DNA of 64,000 nt from Trichobilharzia regenti (taxonomy: Eukaryota; Platyhelminthes; Trematoda; Strigeidida; Schistosomatidae), in contig OX235262.1 of assembly GCA_944472135.2 (NCBI GenBank), forward strand, positions 43,017,804 to 43,081,803, given 5' to 3'. Shown here piece after piece: positions 20,015 through 31,400 of this stretch. The notes beneath the pieces were generated by a model. The model was not told the DNA's origin and did not search any database. It saw nothing but the letters and a program-made list of their open reading frames with translations. Made by a program: the position numbers and the translations under genes. Every line of letters begins with the position of its first letter. Within the stretch, counting starts at the first letter, position 1.

Positions 20015-23000
20015 GTTTTCTCGCCGGTCCCAAGCCCGGGTAAAGAGGGAGGGTTGGGGCGTGGTGCTAGCAACTCCACCCCTGTAAAACAACCAAATCG
20101 CTACAGAAACTTCAACGAATAAATATATTAAAAATTCTAAAAACATAAGCAATAGCCTTACTTTTCGCTGGAATCGGGGAAGTGAAATGACGCAGGCTGG
20201 TGAAAGCTAGCCTTCGGGAAGCCAGTCAGCCGATGTGCCTTCTTTCGATGAAAGCAAAAGTAAGGATGGGTACCTGGAATGTTCGTACAATGTACGAAAC
20301 TGGAAAGGCTGCCCAGATAGCCGCTGAAATGAGAAGGTACAGAATAGAAGTGTTGGGAATCTGCGAGAGCAGATGGAACGGAACTGGAAGGTGCCAACTA
20401 CCTACTGGAGAGACAGTAATCTTTCCGGCCACCCAGAGGACAACCATGAGCACACCGAGGGAGTGGCCATCATGATGTCACCAACAACAGCCAAAGCTCT
20501 CATGCAGTGGGAACCAATCTCCTCCAGGATAATGACAGCCAGGTTCAACTCAAAAGGAAGGAAAGTTACAGTCATTCATGTCAATGCTATGCGCCTACAA
20601 ACGTCTCAGAACAAGAGAAGAAGGAGGCGTTCTACAGACAACTACAAGCAATAATGGACAACGTCCCAAATGGCGATATCAAAATCCTGATGGGCGACAT
20701 GAATGCGAAGCTGGGAGGAGACAACACAGGAAGAGAACTCACCATGGGTCGTGAGGCCCTCGGCGAAATGAACGACAATGGTGAACTCTTCTCAGACTTC
20801 TGCGCCTTCAATGATTTGGTGATTGTGGCAGTGTGTTCAAACACAAGGATATACACAAGACGACATGGATTTCACCAGATGGAAACACCAAAAACCAAAT
20901 AGACTTCATCTCAATTTCAAGAAAGTGGAGACGGAGCCTACTGGACACAAGGTCGAGGAGAGGAGCAGATGTGGGTTCAGACCACTATCTAGTAGAAGGG
21001 ACTTTCAAGGTGAAACTAAAAGCCTCGAGGATAGCTGGGATAGGCCACAATGCAAGTTCAACACTCAAACTGAAGGACACAACCACAAAAGACACTTTCA
21101 CTGCAACTGTCAGAGCAAAGCAGGAAACACTACGCGACATCACTGAAGAATCATGCGTGGAAGAACATTGGAAGTCTCTGAAGGCGATTCTCAACGAAAC
21201 GTGTTCAACGGTTCTAGGAAGAAAGAAGAGACAAGACAAGGAATGGCTCTCAACGGACACTTGGAAATTAATAGAAGAGAGGAGAATGGTGAAAGAGAAA
21301 ATGATTCAATGCAAGGACGGACAGGAGAAGGAGACGCTGAGCTCAACTTACAAAGCACTGGACAAAGAAGTGAAGAAAAGTGCTAGGAAGGACAAAAGAC
21401 GATTCTACGACAACCTGGCCACTGAAGCTGAGAAGGCAGCAGGCAAAAGGGACCTGAGGACACTATATCAGATAACCAAATCTCTATCCGGGAAGAGATC
21501 AACACAAGCGAAACCTATAAAAGACAGCCAAGGGAACCCAATTACCAAGGAAGAAAAACAGATTAAACAATGGGCGGATCACTTCAAAGGACTCTTGAAC
21601 CGACCATCACCTGCAACCCGTCCAGAAATACCAACAACAGCGCGCACACAACTGCAAGTTGACACCAATCCTCCAACGAGAGCTGAAGTCTTGAATGCAA
21701 TCAAGCTTCTGAAAGCTGGAAAAGCAGCCGGACCAGATGGAATACCCCCTGAAGCACTGAAAGCGGACCCAGAGACTACAGCAGACATGCTGACTCCATT
21801 ATTGCAAAAGGTCTGGAAGGAGGGAAAGGTGCCTACTGACTGGAGGAAAGGTTACCTCGTGAAACTACCAAAGAAGGGCGACTTACGCCTCACTCTGCAA
21901 GAACTGGCGAGGAATCATGCTCCTGTCGACGCCAAGTAAAATCCTGAGTCGCATCATCCTGGAGAGATTAAAGGACGCACTGGAGACAGAACTCCGACCA
22001 GAACAAGCTGGATTCAGGAAAGTCAGGCAAATCATGTACTGACCAAATTGCAACTCTACGCATCATCATCGAATGGCAATCAAACCTCTACCTCAACTTT
22101 ATAGACTTTGAGAAGGCCTTCGACAGCGTTGATCGTGAAGTAATTTGGAAACTACTCGAGTACTACGGCGTACCCCAAATATTCATCAACCTTATTCAAC
22201 AGCTGTACGACAACGGCATATGTCAAGTGATCCACAACGGAAAACTCAGCAAGGCGTTTGGAGTAAACACAGGAGTCAGACAAGGGTGCTACTATCTATC
22301 ACCAATGATATTCCTAATTGTGGTGGACTGGATTATGCGTCAGACAGTGGGAAACGAGAAGACAGGAATATCCTGGACCGACGTGAAGAACCTAGAAGAC
22401 CTGGATTTCGCGCGTGGATGATTTATGTTTGATGTCACACAAAATCGAAGACTTACAAGCGAAAACCGACAAACTGGTCGAAGAAGCAGATAGTGAAGAC
22501 AGGACTCCAGGTGAACATAGACAAGACGGAGGTTATGAAAATAACCAACCAACAACAGCAACAGCATCCAACGTCAATCACCATCAACGGGAGGGATTTG
22601 AAAGAGGTTACTTCATTCACTCACTTATCTAGGGAGCATTGTCTCAACTACAGGAGGAGCGGAAGAGGGTGTCAAATCGAGAATCGGGAAGGCGCGAAAC
22701 ACATCAACATCATCGACCTGAAACCAATCTGGAAATCTTCGTCACTCAGCATCACCAACAAAATTCGGATTTTCAATACAAACGTAAAGTCAATTCTTCT
22801 ATACGGTCAGATCAGAAACTTGGCGGGCGGGCGGGTCACAAAGAATATTTCCGAAAGGTTGCAGACCTTTATTAACAACTGTCTTCGCTCTATACTGAAG
22901 ATCAGATGTCCGGAAGGAATCATCAACAAGGAATTATGGGAACAAACAATGCAAGAACCAATCGCCCAACAAATATGCAGGAGAAAGTGGAGGATGGATC

Positions 23001-23255
23001 GGACACTCGCTGAGGAGACCGCTGGGTGACATCGCGCGTCAAGCCCTCGAGTGGAACCCGAAAGGGAAGCAGCGTGTGGGACATCGGTGCAAGGGTGACA
23101 TGGAGGAGATCGTGTGAAGAGGAGTTGAAAGAATATGGACTAACATAGATGCAGGCGAAAAGTACAGCAGAAGGAAGACAGAAGCAAGTGGAGACGTGAA
23201 GTTGAAGCCCTATGTTCCACTAGGAACCCAAGGGAGCAATAATAATAATAAATAA
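20015..23255 (+). mobile_element. RTE-A retrotransposon, near full length, frameshifted
   Basis: The 5' region carries 'gggagggttggggcgtggtgctagcaac', shared with SINE-1 bodies. The endonuclease domain follows in broken frames: MGTWNVRTMYETGKAAQIA, LGICESRWNG, ILMGDMNAKLGGDN, NQIDFISISRKWRRSLL and GSDHYLVEG with the catalytic SDH. The longest frame (20833-21939, 368 codons) covers the end of the endonuclease, the linker and the RT start (KAGKAAGPDGIPPEAL). RT continues with LYLNFIDFEKAFDSVDREVI, TGVRQGCYYLSPMIF and the catalytic box, interrupted by extra bases at 22405-22420. The C-terminal part includes NKIRIFNTNVKSILLYG. The tail is (AAT)n after 'agccctatgttccactagg'. It lies sense to INO80 and is not translatable as a whole. 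Confidence 0.9.
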
Positions 23256-24234
23256 TTTCGGAAGCACGGTAGAGGGCAAGTGAAGTCGGGCATACCTATT
23301 GAAAAACAAAAAAATATAAGGGCATTCATCCGTCAATAGATAAAGAAAGCCGTACAAATCATAGAGGAGATATAGATCCTACTTGGTTACTCGTTCCAGC
23401 CTTCTGAGTTCCTTAATCCCCTTAAAATATCTGAGTAGCCATATAGAGCCCCCCCCCGCATATTAGCCTCCTCCTAGAAACGAATTCCCTTAGAATATCA
23501 GTTCGAATGGTCTATCTTTAGAATATATGTCTAGAGTTTTATATCGAGTGCACTTGGGGACTATTGCGTCACTTTGAATCTCCTCAACATGAGGATACCG
23601 AATATACGTAATACATCTGGTCGAACAGGTTTAGGTTATTCACCTAATATTTTACGAAGAAATGTAATAATGCCTTTCGTCAAATTAGTTTACTGCCAAC
23701 CTTTCCAATTGAAATTGTTATACTGGACTGTTATCTTTCGCCCTCTAGTTTAAGCATCCTCTACTGTCTGTTACCGAATGGTCAATATCTGCAAAACAAT
23801 TTTTCTGTCAAGAGTATATTTGTACAGGTATAATCCATGTTTATCGTAAAAGGAGTTTCTGAGAGATTTGCATCACCAGACGCTATTGATGTAGTAACAA
23901 GGTTAGGGGAGTTGGCTATTTAGGGCAATTTTTGTCGTTGTCAATGGTTTGAACACACATTTAGGGATCACTTTTATGCCTTTCTCCCACTAATATTTAG
24001 GTGTCATCAGCTAAAATAAAAAGGTTTATGAAATGATCAAATAAATAAACAGGTTCCACTGTTTCAGTATTACTATACTACCTCATCAGTGAGAGGTTAA
24101 ATGCTTACTCAAGATGGTTGTGTTATTGCAACAAGGGTTGCTTCGTTAGAACTATTGTGCAACAATAGTGGTGCACGTTTATTAAAGTGAAAAAATGTTG
24201 AAGTTGAGCTATGTTTAACATGTATGTATAAGTT
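23256..24234. other. Unrecognised intronic sequence
   Basis: No exon or repeat recognised. A C-run ('gagcccccccccgc') at about 23447-23457 is the only compositional oddity. Confidence 0.35.
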
Positions 24235-24965
24235 AGAGAACCATTGAAAACCAGGGAGTACTGGACAGCTGTTTCATCCTAGTTTTAAACTCCTCGGAAG
24301 TACGCACCCACCACAGGGGTTCGAACCCAGGACCTCCCGGTTACAAGGCAAGCTAGCTCGTATACCATTCAGCCATTGGGACCCGATTCGATGGCCAACC
24401 CATAAATTCTAACTTCTACCAATTCGTGATTCAGCGCGACAACCAACCAATGTCATCGGTGGGAAATTCCTCTTCACACTTGACTGGACGAACCTCACTT
24501 GTCACGACTGATATTAATCCGTGGTCACACTCAAAAAAATAAATAACCCTTACAAATCAACGCTTGAAAATAATTCTGAGGCTCGCAAGTGATTTACTAC
24601 AGGACGGATTTTCCTGGAGTTCTAGTGAGAAGTCGTGACCAGTGAGATCTATCCAGTCAAGTGTGAAGATGAATTTCCCATCGATGACATTTGTTGATAG
24701 TCGCGCTAAATGCATCATGAATTGGTAGAATTTAGAATTCTTGGGCTGGCCATTGAATCGGGTCTCAATGGCTGAATGGTATACGAGCTAGCTTGCCTTG
24801 TAACCGGGAGGTCCTGGGTTCGAACCCCTGTGGTGGTTGCGTACTACAGAGGAGTTCAAAACTAGGATGAAACAGTTGTCTAGTACTCCCTGGTTTTCAA
24901 TGGCTCTCTAACCGATATCAATCCGTGGCCAAACTGGAAAAAACAAACTTAATCCTTATAAATCA
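24235..24965. repeat. Two SINE-B copies in palindromic arrangement
   Basis: A - strand SINE-B (about 24235-24520) and a + strand SINE-B (about 24640-24965) face each other with their 5' parts inward. Matching blocks include 'cgaacccaggacctcccggttacaaggcaagctagctcgtatacc' and its complement at 24780-24830, and 'cccatcgatgacatttg' near the centre. The copies agree closely, including the unusual 'gctagcttgccttg', so one probably arose by inverted duplication of the other. Confidence 0.75.
24841..24886 (+). ncRNA. Hammerhead-like segment of SINE-B with compensated stem I
   Basis: Stem I is GTACTA (24841-24846) with TAGTAC (24881-24886). Both strands differ from the 17598 copy (GTACTG/CAGTAC) so that pairing is kept. 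The core CAGAGGA has C3 but U4 changed to A. Stem II is GTTC/GGAT with wobbles, then GAAA at 24869-24872, stem III ACAG/TTGT and GTC. The sister copy on the - strand (24258-24303) has core CCGAGGA. The copies have each lost a different core base. Confidence 0.5.
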
Positions 24966-25775
24966 ACTCTTTAAAATATACGTCTAAATGTAACAATAAT
25001 AAGAAATCAGCACTGATTTTGGAATCCTGGGCAGAGATTGCCAAGTTCTAGAATGAGCTTCATACAAAGCTGAAACAAAGTATGCAGCAAAATACCTAAT
25101 TAGTTAAGTGGCAAGCCGCATTCACGTTTATATAAAAGTTGTAGATATAAAGTATTTCTACGTGTTAAGGGCACTTAACCTTACGTAGCAGTCAATGACT
25201 CTGAACAAATTGAAGTAAAGATAATACAAACACTGAAGAAGGTAAGGAATAAATCAGTTATTCACTCTGAATTATTTAAGCAACTACGACCCTTTTAGGT
25301 TCTGTAGTTCCCCGTTTATATAGAGAACGTACCGCTGTGACCAATTTCGGACACGGCATATTCACCATACTGTGTTACTGTCAAATGGCTCCTAGACATC
25401 ATATTACCTATCAGAAATAATCCTAGTCATCATAGAGTGTCAGATACGTTGATTTAATAAGCACTGTTAATTAATATTTAGCAAGAAGGTAATGTAAGAC
25501 AATTACTAGCTCAATGCTCAAGCACCTGATAAACTCAAATCACACAGCCTCACCTTAGCTGTCTTTTAAGATAATCTTCAAGGTGAGATCGAATAGCACA
25601 AGAGTGTTATGTCTCATTATTTGAGTATGATGAAGGCGCTAGTGATTCGTCAGTATAACCCCTAACTGTGTGTATGCAGAAAAAGTTTTCCAGTCTCTTA
25701 TTCTACCATTGTCTTAATATTTATCTTAATCTTTCGTTTTTCAAGTATTGGTTTTGTTGGGATTTTGTTTGATTG
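24966..25775. other. Unrecognised intronic sequence
   Basis: No exon, RNA gene or shared repeat recognised. Confidence 0.35.
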
Positions 25776-26075
25776 CATAGAGGATTTCCTCATGAGCTGA
25801 CATCAGTTGAAGAACCACTGGAAAACCTGGGAGTACTGGACAGCTGTTTCCTCCGTCCTAGTTTGGGACTCTTATCAGTACGCACCCACCGACCAGTACT
25901 CGAACCCAGGACCTTCTGTTTACAAGGCGAGGTCGTAGACCATTGAGCCACCGGGACCCGATCCAATGGTTCTTGAATTCTAACTTCTGCGAATTCACGA
26001 CATAGCGCGACCATTTCGCCATGTCTTCTTCGATGAGTTACGAGGTTTGAACCCCGTAGTGTGGGTGTGTACTTC
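25776..26075 (-). repeat. SINE-B copy
   Basis: On the - strand: 'cgcgctatgtcgtgaattcgcagaagttagaattcaag', the tRNA-like core with 'ccaatggctcaatggt'-type A box region, a B box 'gggttcgagtactgg', and a hammerhead-like remnant with GGAG inserted between stem II and GAAA. The tail is 'tccagtggttcttcaactgatgtcag'. The same four-base insertion is seen at 57745-58065, so these two copies are related. Confidence 0.7.
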
Positions 26076-26099
26076 TGGAAACCACTTCTGAATAAATAA

Positions 26100-26939
26100 A
26101 TCAATTATGTCGCACACACACACACATCTATTACTCAATAATAGATTACTATGGTGTATTTGGTTAATATAAATACGATTGTATAGCTTCTGAAGATGAC
26201 TTCTCTTGTAAAGAAAATTCTCTTTGCTGATTGATTTTTTTCTCTAGAATCTACTACTTTTCTCATAGACATAATATACATAATGAACTGTAGAAGGATA
26301 TATGTACCCGGACATGCTATACCATGATTCTTAAACATAAGCGTTGATGACAGTGAGGCTTTTACAACCCATTATAGAATAATTTTATTCAATAATGTAA
26401 TGTAATTCATAGCTTGTAAAATGAGTAGTAGGACTTGTACATACTTGTATGTGGTGCATGTGAAACTAAGCGAGGTAAGAAATACCCAAGTGTTGTAAAC
26501 TGCTTGCTTGATTTTTGAAAAACTGAAAAACTGTTGATGAGAAAATATACTTTTTTCTGCTAGTACAAACAAAAATCGATTGTCGTGTTCTTGTTTTTGG
26601 TTTAACATACATCTTGATTGATGTTAATTTGAGTTTATATAATGAAACAGTAGGTAAATTAATATCAGAGATGGTTGAAGATAATCGTAAGGAAGACTTG
26701 GATTCTAGTACCGTACTTGTCACTAGGGTACAGTCAATGTCTGATGTCCAGTCCATTAGTGTTGACTGGATTATAGATCAATCCATAGAAGGCTCACCAT
26801 CTCAGTGAGCTTTGAATTAATGCTGGGTGCTCGAAGGTGATGGATTGGAATCTCAATACTTGCATTATGCATCCACTGGCGCTCATCAGTATAGTGTATA
26901 TTTATTTCTATGATTCGAACTGATATCATCATATGACTC
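26100..26939. other. Unrecognised intronic sequence with a 64-codon open frame
   Basis: A short CA run opens the segment (26113-26128). The + frame at 26614-26808 reads MIDVNLSLYNETVGKLISEM and continues to a stop. It matches no INO80 segment and I cannot identify it. INO80 exons 5 and 6 join perfectly without it, so I do not call it an exon. Confidence 0.3.
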
Positions 26940-27190
26940 AATTATAGGGTCATTGCTGAGCTATTGGAGTAGATAGTAGCCATCTGTAGAGGACTAGTTG
27001 GATGCATTAGTTGGCTACTAAGATGTAACGAATTGCTCGGTGATAACGCCTCTGACTGCACCACTGAGTGACATAGATTCCTTCGAGATTATAGATGTTC
27101 TTAGGTGACTGGTGAGTGTCAACAAGCACGAAACCTAGGTCAAACAAGACTTCCTGCCGATCGGCTCCAACCGTCTAGTAACGAACTTCA
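26940..27190 (+). repeat. SINE-4 copy (tRNA-like B box)
   Basis: Shares 'gaattgctcggtgataacgcctctgactgcaccactgagtgacatag' and 'gtgccaacaagcac.a.cctaggt' with 12165-12320. A head region precedes it that has no counterpart in the other copies. Confidence 0.5.
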
Positions 27191-27344
27191 CTTTGTCTAA
27201 TAATCCTTAGTGCTGACCAAATTCTATTGGTGAAGTTTTTAATTTGGTCATCAAGCTAGAATGACAAGTCTCTTACTGATAGTATTCGATTAGACACTAT
27301 AGACTGTACAATGTGACATCGGTTACTCCTTGATAATTTATTAT

Positions 27345-27745
27345 CATTATTATTAAAGGATAAATTTGGTACATTATTAGTACCAAGAGATATCCCACAT
27401 AAAAGCCCATAGTTTGTGAGAGAGATGGGAAACTACCTGGCTGCCCAGACCGAAGCAAATAGTTATCTTAAGGAGTCATTCTTTGACCCTTTGAATTGAA
27501 GTCTGATCTATAAGAAAGTGGAGCTGCATTCTTATAGTTTTTGGTAACCAAAACAGAGTTCTGGAGCCCACAGATCTGGAATCAGGATTTTCCAGCTCCC
27601 CTACGTAGACCGGCATGTCCACCAATCCGTCTGGTTGTCAGTACCAGACGTTCGAATTTTGCCGTTTTACTTTTGTGAGGATTCATTTGGGAGAGGCTTT
27701 GAACGCTTGGCCACATGACAGTATTTTGAGAGGAAAATTAAAGTA
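27345..27745 (+). repeat. R5 repeat copy
   Basis: Landmarks in order: 'aaatttggtacattattagtacc', 'agcccatagtttgtgagagag', 'gcccagaccgaagca', 'gaagtctgatctataagaaagtggagc', 'tctggaatcaggattttccagctcccc', 'gtctggttgtcagtaccagacgttcgaatt' and 'ggccacatgacagtattttgag'. The same order is found at 51360-51900 and 62215-62740. No protein-coding capacity is seen. Confidence 0.75.
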
Positions 27746-28045
27746 AGCCACTTTTGGCCATATTCCGTCATTTATGGTGAGCAACTTGGTAATTTATGAA
27801 AGCTGCGGAAATTATTCTTTTTGCAAGATTAGTAATGGTATGAGACATAGCATGTACATTTCAAACAATAAGTACTAAGTTTAGACTTCACCTCATATAC
27901 TTTAGCTTAAAAAGTCCTAACTCGTTAAGTGTTATTCATTGCCCATACCTCACATCTAAGTCTCAACATAATTATTTTGATAAGATTAAGTTTTGTTTTT
28001 AGAATATTTTCTAAAATAAAATAATCTTTTTCTTCTATACTTCAG

Positions 28046-28297
28046 GAGTTTATGTTATATCGTAAGCATGCTTATCTACGTTTGGATGGTTCATCACGTT
28101 TATCTGATCGTCGTGATATGGTCGCCCAATGGCAGACAAATCCACATTGGTTTGTCTTCTTATTATCAACACGTGCTGGTGGTCTTGGCATTAATTTAAC
28201 CGCTGCTGATACAGTTATATTTTATGATTCTGACTGGAATCCAACTGTAGACCAACAAGCAATGGATCGAGCACATCGGCTAGGTCAAACAAAACCC
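28046..28297 (+). CDS. INO80: INO80 ATPase, exon 6 of 9 in window (motifs V and VI)
   Basis: This is the most conserved exon. It encodes [17 protein letters not shown], then [20 protein letters not shown] (motif V), [20 protein letters not shown] and HRLGQTKP (motif VI with the arginine finger region [11 protein letters not shown]). These residues complete the ATP site between the two RecA-like lobes, so catalytic function appears intact in the part that can be seen. The acceptor is 'tatacttcag' at 28045 and the donor AAACCC|gtatgt at 28298; both ends are phase 0. Confidence 0.98.
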
Positions 28298-28319
28298 GTA
28301 TGTTTGTTTATATATAATT

Positions 28320-28488
28320 TATTATTCCTTCGCGTTCCTATTGGAACATAGGGCTTCAAACTTTTAGCTTTGAAGTTTCAATAGCAGTCGTGTTATTCTT
28401 GTTTTACAGGGTAGGATTGCTGATCTTTAGGAGTGTGTCAACCGCAAACCGAACCACGTGCTATTGGGTATTCTACTGACCGGCTGTA

Positions 28489-28530
<42 letters not shown>

Positions 28531-28660
28531 CCTTTTCAGAGAGTTGTCGATGTTTCTTCTCAGATGGAATTCGAGGAAGTGCTCGGCTGTTTTATGGTCA
28601 GTCTGGAGAGAGAAAGAGAGAGGACCACTCATCTCACTTGTACCTATGGAATTTTGACAC
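28320..28660. repeat. SINE-1 tail (-), tRNA-like scrap and (AT)n
   Basis: 28320-28400 resembles the SINE-1 tail on the - strand ('gcgttcctattggaacatagggcttcaa' and 'ttgaagtttcaatagcag'). 28425-28480 has a weak tRNA-like core. 28492-28528 is an (AT)n run. 28530-28660 is unrecognised. Confidence 0.5.
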
Positions 28661-28904
28661 TCTCCAGGTTCTAATCTTTCAGTAGGTTAGGCTTCCAAAT
28701 CGCACGCTGACAAAGCTGTACATTTCTGCCGTCATCCCTTCAGAATCTTTTGTTTAAAAGGCTAATTCCGCAGTATTTTCGTTTAGTTTGGTTGCAGTTA
28801 GGCTTAAAAAGTAATAGTTATGTTACAGAAAAGGATGCATTGTTAGAACAACTGTTGCTGTGATCATCGTAGATTTACTTCTCAGAATATATTCTGGATG
28901 CAAG

Positions 28905-29240
28905 ATAATATCGAAGTTGGGCATCGAGTGTTAGATAAGGAAGGAAAGTCAATCAATGAGGTTGTGAAGCTAGCTACATCGATTGAGATGGCTACGATAT
29001 GTGTTATGCATTCCTAGTCATCGCCTTACTCAACCAATAATGTTAATTGACATAGATGGGATTAGCTAGTAGTGGCGGTGAAACTGAAACTTACAATCAG
29101 TCCATGAAGTGTTCGACAGTTGGTTTGAGCTGGTTAAATAGGGAGATTTAGGTTGACTGTTTGAGGTCATCGGGATTCTAGGAAAGAAATGACTAGAGAC
29201 CGTTGTGGATGATATACCTGAAAACTGTTCTCAATAGTGC

Positions 29241-29243
<3 letters not shown>
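28905..29243 (+). repeat. RTE-B fragment
   Basis: Diverged C-terminal coding and 3' sequence of RTE-B: 'gtgttagataaggaaggaaa', 'gagatggctacgatatgtgttatgcattcctagtcatcgcc', and a 'ggttgactgtttgaggtcatcgggattc' block corresponding to 'ctgactggttggggtcc' in better copies. Ends in an (AT)n run. Confidence 0.6.
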
Positions 29244-29284
<41 letters not shown>

Positions 29285-29617
29285 TTTGTCAAACGAAAAT
29301 TAGTAAGTTCAAATAAATTGGATGTTGATAAGAGGATAGTAACAAAAGTGATGAGTTGTCAAAAACGATTGTTAAATAAGAGTTACGTGATGGCGTGAAT
29401 AGTTTGATGAAAGAGTTGTGCTTAGGGTGTACATGGCAACAAAATAATACACAGAATTACACAAGGGTTTGATATATATATATATATATGGTGCTCTCTC
29501 TTTCTGTTGCTCTCTTAGTCTGTGACCATTTCACTTTGATGAACCTGTCTCCTTTAACAATGTATATTCCCCTCATAGTATATATAATATGTGTGTTTGT
29601 TGACAGTCTGTCCTCGG

Positions 29618-29910
29618 TGATATATATATCCACATAATATGTGTGTTTGTTTGACAGTCTGTTATATTTCGCTATGTATATATGGATCGATACTCCATTA
29701 TAATTAGCCAATCATGTTAAGACTGTCTATTGATTTGTTCACACACTTGTTTGGACATTCATATATATTTTACTCTCACACTATTGTGTGATATATTTGA
29801 TTCTCCTTGTGTTTGGAAAATAGAAGTATCATCAAAAACCTAGTGGTCTTCTGATTTCCGTCTTTCTTGCGTCAGGACTATTAAATTCTCGACCAGTACA
29901 TAGCAACAAT
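29618..29910 (+). mobile_element. LTR of a second LTR family, followed by primer-site-like sequence
   Basis: Matches the LTR at 33791-34181 along 'gacagtctgttatatttcgctatgta', 'catgttaagactg', 'ggaaaatagaagtatcatc' and 'ctagtggtcttctgatttcc', ending near 'acatagcaaca'. Directly after it comes 'atttggcgacga', which looks like the start of an internal region with a primer-binding site. It recurs at 29948 beside another 'tacataaca'. Just upstream, 29590-29617 partly duplicates the LTR start. Internal coding sequence is missing. Confidence 0.6.
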
Positions 29911-30025
29911 TTGGCGACGAGTACATAACAATTTGGCGACGGGGAAAACTAGTACATAACAGGGTTTTAAGTAGTTAGAAAAAAATAAGCATACAAACAA
30001 AAGTAAGGTCAAATCAACGGAGTTG

Positions 30026-30870
30026 TTACCATGTGAGTAGAAGTGGTTGAATAATTTTCTTTTGTATGCATAGTTCTGGTTCCTCCAACTGAATGGCTTG
30101 GGCTTCTGCGATGCAATGAAGACAGAAACGTATTGTCTTTGAAAGATTGTTCTTCACTTTGTAGATTACTTTGAAAAAAAAGGCGTTTGTTGAGATGGAA
30201 TGACCAGTGTTGACGAGATGTTCGATTATTGCACTCCTTATGTGGCCATTACTTCCTTTCTGCAGCCACTCTGAATAGTGTTCTTTGACCCTTTTTGACA
30301 GAATGAACGACCGATGCACCTGGCTTCACAGCAACAGGTGAACTGATATATACACATAGAAGTGGTCAGGTGCGGAATCTTGTCCTTTGGGCTTCTACAG
30401 ATCAGTGGGCGACTGGAGAACACTACTCTTAATGTTGCCGTAGGGAAAGTTCTTCCTAAAGAGGTGGAAATTCCCCTTCTGAGCACGTCACTAAGTAGGT
30501 CTCCTTTGAAGTCCAGGTTCATATAAAGTATCTTTTTAGGCACGGATGGTGTCTCTTGCCTTTGGATTTTTTGTTTGATGTTTTTGTCTACAAATCTTGA
30601 TGGGTAGTCATTACGTATGAAGATTTCTTTCAGGAAGTTTAGTTCTTCTTCCATGGTGTCAGAGTTGCAGATGCGTCTGACGCGAGCGGCAAGGGATTTA
30701 ATTAGGTTTCTTTTCCGACTGATTGGTACCCACCTGTAGAAGCTTGTCAGTTGGCCATTCACTCTTTGTGGTTTCATATATCCCATAAACCGTCGCTTTG
30801 TTTTTTTCCATGTTACCATTCTTTCTTCCCCATATTTTTGCTTAGTATATTTCTTTGTCATGCCTTTTGT
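30026..30870 (-). mobile_element. Penelope-like element C-terminus with GIY-YIG-type domain
   Basis: Two overlapping - strand frames (30238-30861 and 30026-30319) form one interrupted protein end. The first has RRFMGYMKPQRVNGQLTSFYRWVP, a basic linker and a CIYQFTCCCEARCIGRSFCQ block. This last block corresponds to the GIY..YIG signature, with the second Tyr changed to Cys. The second continues HYSEWLQKGSNGHIRSAI and EHLVNTGHS. This order matches the GIY-YIG endonuclease at the C-terminus of Penelope-like elements, known in schistosomes (Cercyon, Perere-10). The RT domain is absent, so it is a 5'-truncated, frameshifted copy. Confidence 0.8.
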
Positions 30871-31019
30871 TCACTTCTGTGTGCGACATGAGATGTAACA
30901 AGTTGAACTGCTTCACTTTTGTGCAAAGTTCTATGTTGAAACTGAGTCAGTCTACTTAATTGTCAAATTGTTATGATAAGAAAACAAACTTGAAAATGTA
31001 TAAGTTTTGAAGTATTGGT

Positions 31020-31400
31020 TTTGTAGGGATTTAGTTTGATTGGATGGAGGATTTCATCATGAGCTGACATCAGTTAGAGAACCATTGGAAAACCAGCTGG
31101 GAGTACTGGACTGCGGTTTCCTCGGGCCTGGTTTGGGACTCTTCATCAGTACGCATCCACCACAGGAAGATTGAACCCAGGACCTTCTGGTTACAAGGCG
31201 AGCTCGTAGACTAATGAGCCACTAGGATCCAATCTAATGGTTCTTGAATTCTAACTTCTACCAGTTCACGGCATGGTGCGACGATTTCGCAATGTCTTCT
31301 TGGATGAGTTACTGCCTCATTTTCGACCTGCTGTACCCTACTGGTCATGGCTTCCCACTAGAACCCCAGGCTAACTGCCTGAATAGATAGGGTCAGTCCA
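31020..31400 (-). repeat. SINE-B copy
   Basis: Shares with the copy at 57745-58065 a long 5' part on the - strand ('ttctagtgggaagccatgaccagtagggtacagcagg', 'cattgcgaaatcgtcgcacc'), the tRNA-like core, and the tail 'ttctctaactgatgtcagctcatgatgaaatcc'. The hammerhead-like segment is damaged around GAAA. Confidence 0.7.

Noticed and set aside
20833..21939. A 368-codon open frame that could be taken for a host gene
   Set aside because: It holds the end of an endonuclease domain (NQIDFI, SDH) and the start of a reverse transcriptase (KAGKAAGPDG). It is collinear with other RTE-A copies and is broken on both sides.
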